Positions 63,443 through 64,000 of a DNA stretch of 64,000 nucleotides are shown piece after piece. Both the position numbers and the translations under genes were made by a program. Source of the stretch: Agarivorans aestuarii (GTDB lineage: Bacteria; Pseudomonadota; Gammaproteobacteria; Enterobacterales; Celerinatantimonadaceae); contig NZ_AP023033.1 in the NCBI RefSeq assembly GCF_019670125.1, positions 3,089,001 to 3,153,000 on the forward strand, read 5' to 3'. The notes under the pieces were generated by a model. It saw only the letters and a program-made list of their open reading frames with translations. It was not told where the DNA came from and searched no databases. Position 1 is the stretch's first letter; each line of letters starts with the position of its first letter.

Positions 63443-64000
<558 letters not shown>

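Overview
The window is ordinary chromosomal backbone of a gammaproteobacterium. Gene order recalls Enterobacterales, Vibrio and Shewanella at once: frsA-crl-proB-proA, raiA-pheL-pheA, ffh-ypjD-corB, gshA-luxS, yqaA/yqaB-tRNA(Arg/Ser)-csrA-lysC-alaS-recX-recA, and mutS / rpoS-nlpD-dedA-pcm-surE-truD-ispF-ispD-ftsB-eno. The sodium-pumping oxaloacetate decarboxylase (oadGAB), a Crl protein, LuxS and several c-di-GMP enzymes suggest a marine facultative member of the Alteromonadales/Vibrionales neighbourhood, possibly Agarivorans-like; the genus is a guess. I see no phage, insertion-sequence transposase, CRISPR array or plasmid module.

Layout. 1-4.2 kb: proline synthesis (proA cut by the window edge, proB) with crl and frsA, all on the minus strand. 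4.2-11.2 kb: a purine permease, pepD, SOS-controlled dinB, a MOSC/flavin/[2Fe-2S] fusion and a glyoxalase. 11.3-19.7 kb: a diguanylate cyclase, msrPQ, cinA, a yeeZ-ltaE pair, a GalR/GalS-like repressor and pdxH. 19.6-29.5 kb: slt, the yejABEF peptide importer and a GGDEF-EAL protein. 29.7-36.2 kb: raiA, the pheL leader and attenuator, an unusually long pheA, ffh, ypjD and corB. 36.2-43.0 kb: luxS, a small lysozyme-like lipoprotein, gshA, an M16 protease lipoprotein, yqaA and yqaB. 43-47 kb: a 162-bp repeat, a 55-residue membrane protein and oadGAB. 47.2-48.1 kb: eight tRNA genes (six Arg-ACG, two Ser-GCU). 48.3-54.3 kb: csrA, lysC, alaS, recX, recA. 54.3-64 kb: mutS, rpoS and the long nlpD-to-eno run. 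Two genes (csrA, 59 residues, and the 55-residue membrane protein) and the pheL leader (18 residues) are short and easily missed.

How the genes connect. Global regulators cluster here: RpoS and its partner Crl, CsrA, LuxS and RaiA. The SOS response is visible through near-consensus LexA boxes at dinB and recA. Phenylalanine synthesis is controlled by a classical attenuator (Phe-rich leader plus terminator) in front of PheA.

The most notable observation is PheA itself: chorismate mutase, prephenate dehydratase and ACT domains are followed by a complete-length DAHP-synthase-like domain in which three of four metal ligands and several phosphoenolpyruvate-binding residues are replaced, so the extra domain looks like a pseudoenzyme. 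Other points for a second look are a 162-bp inverted-repeat element present twice (one copy supplies the end of msrQ), a perfect ArgR-type palindrome ahead of oadGAB, an internally duplicated tRNA array with a terminator inside it, and a candidate small RNA locus near 17.6 kb.
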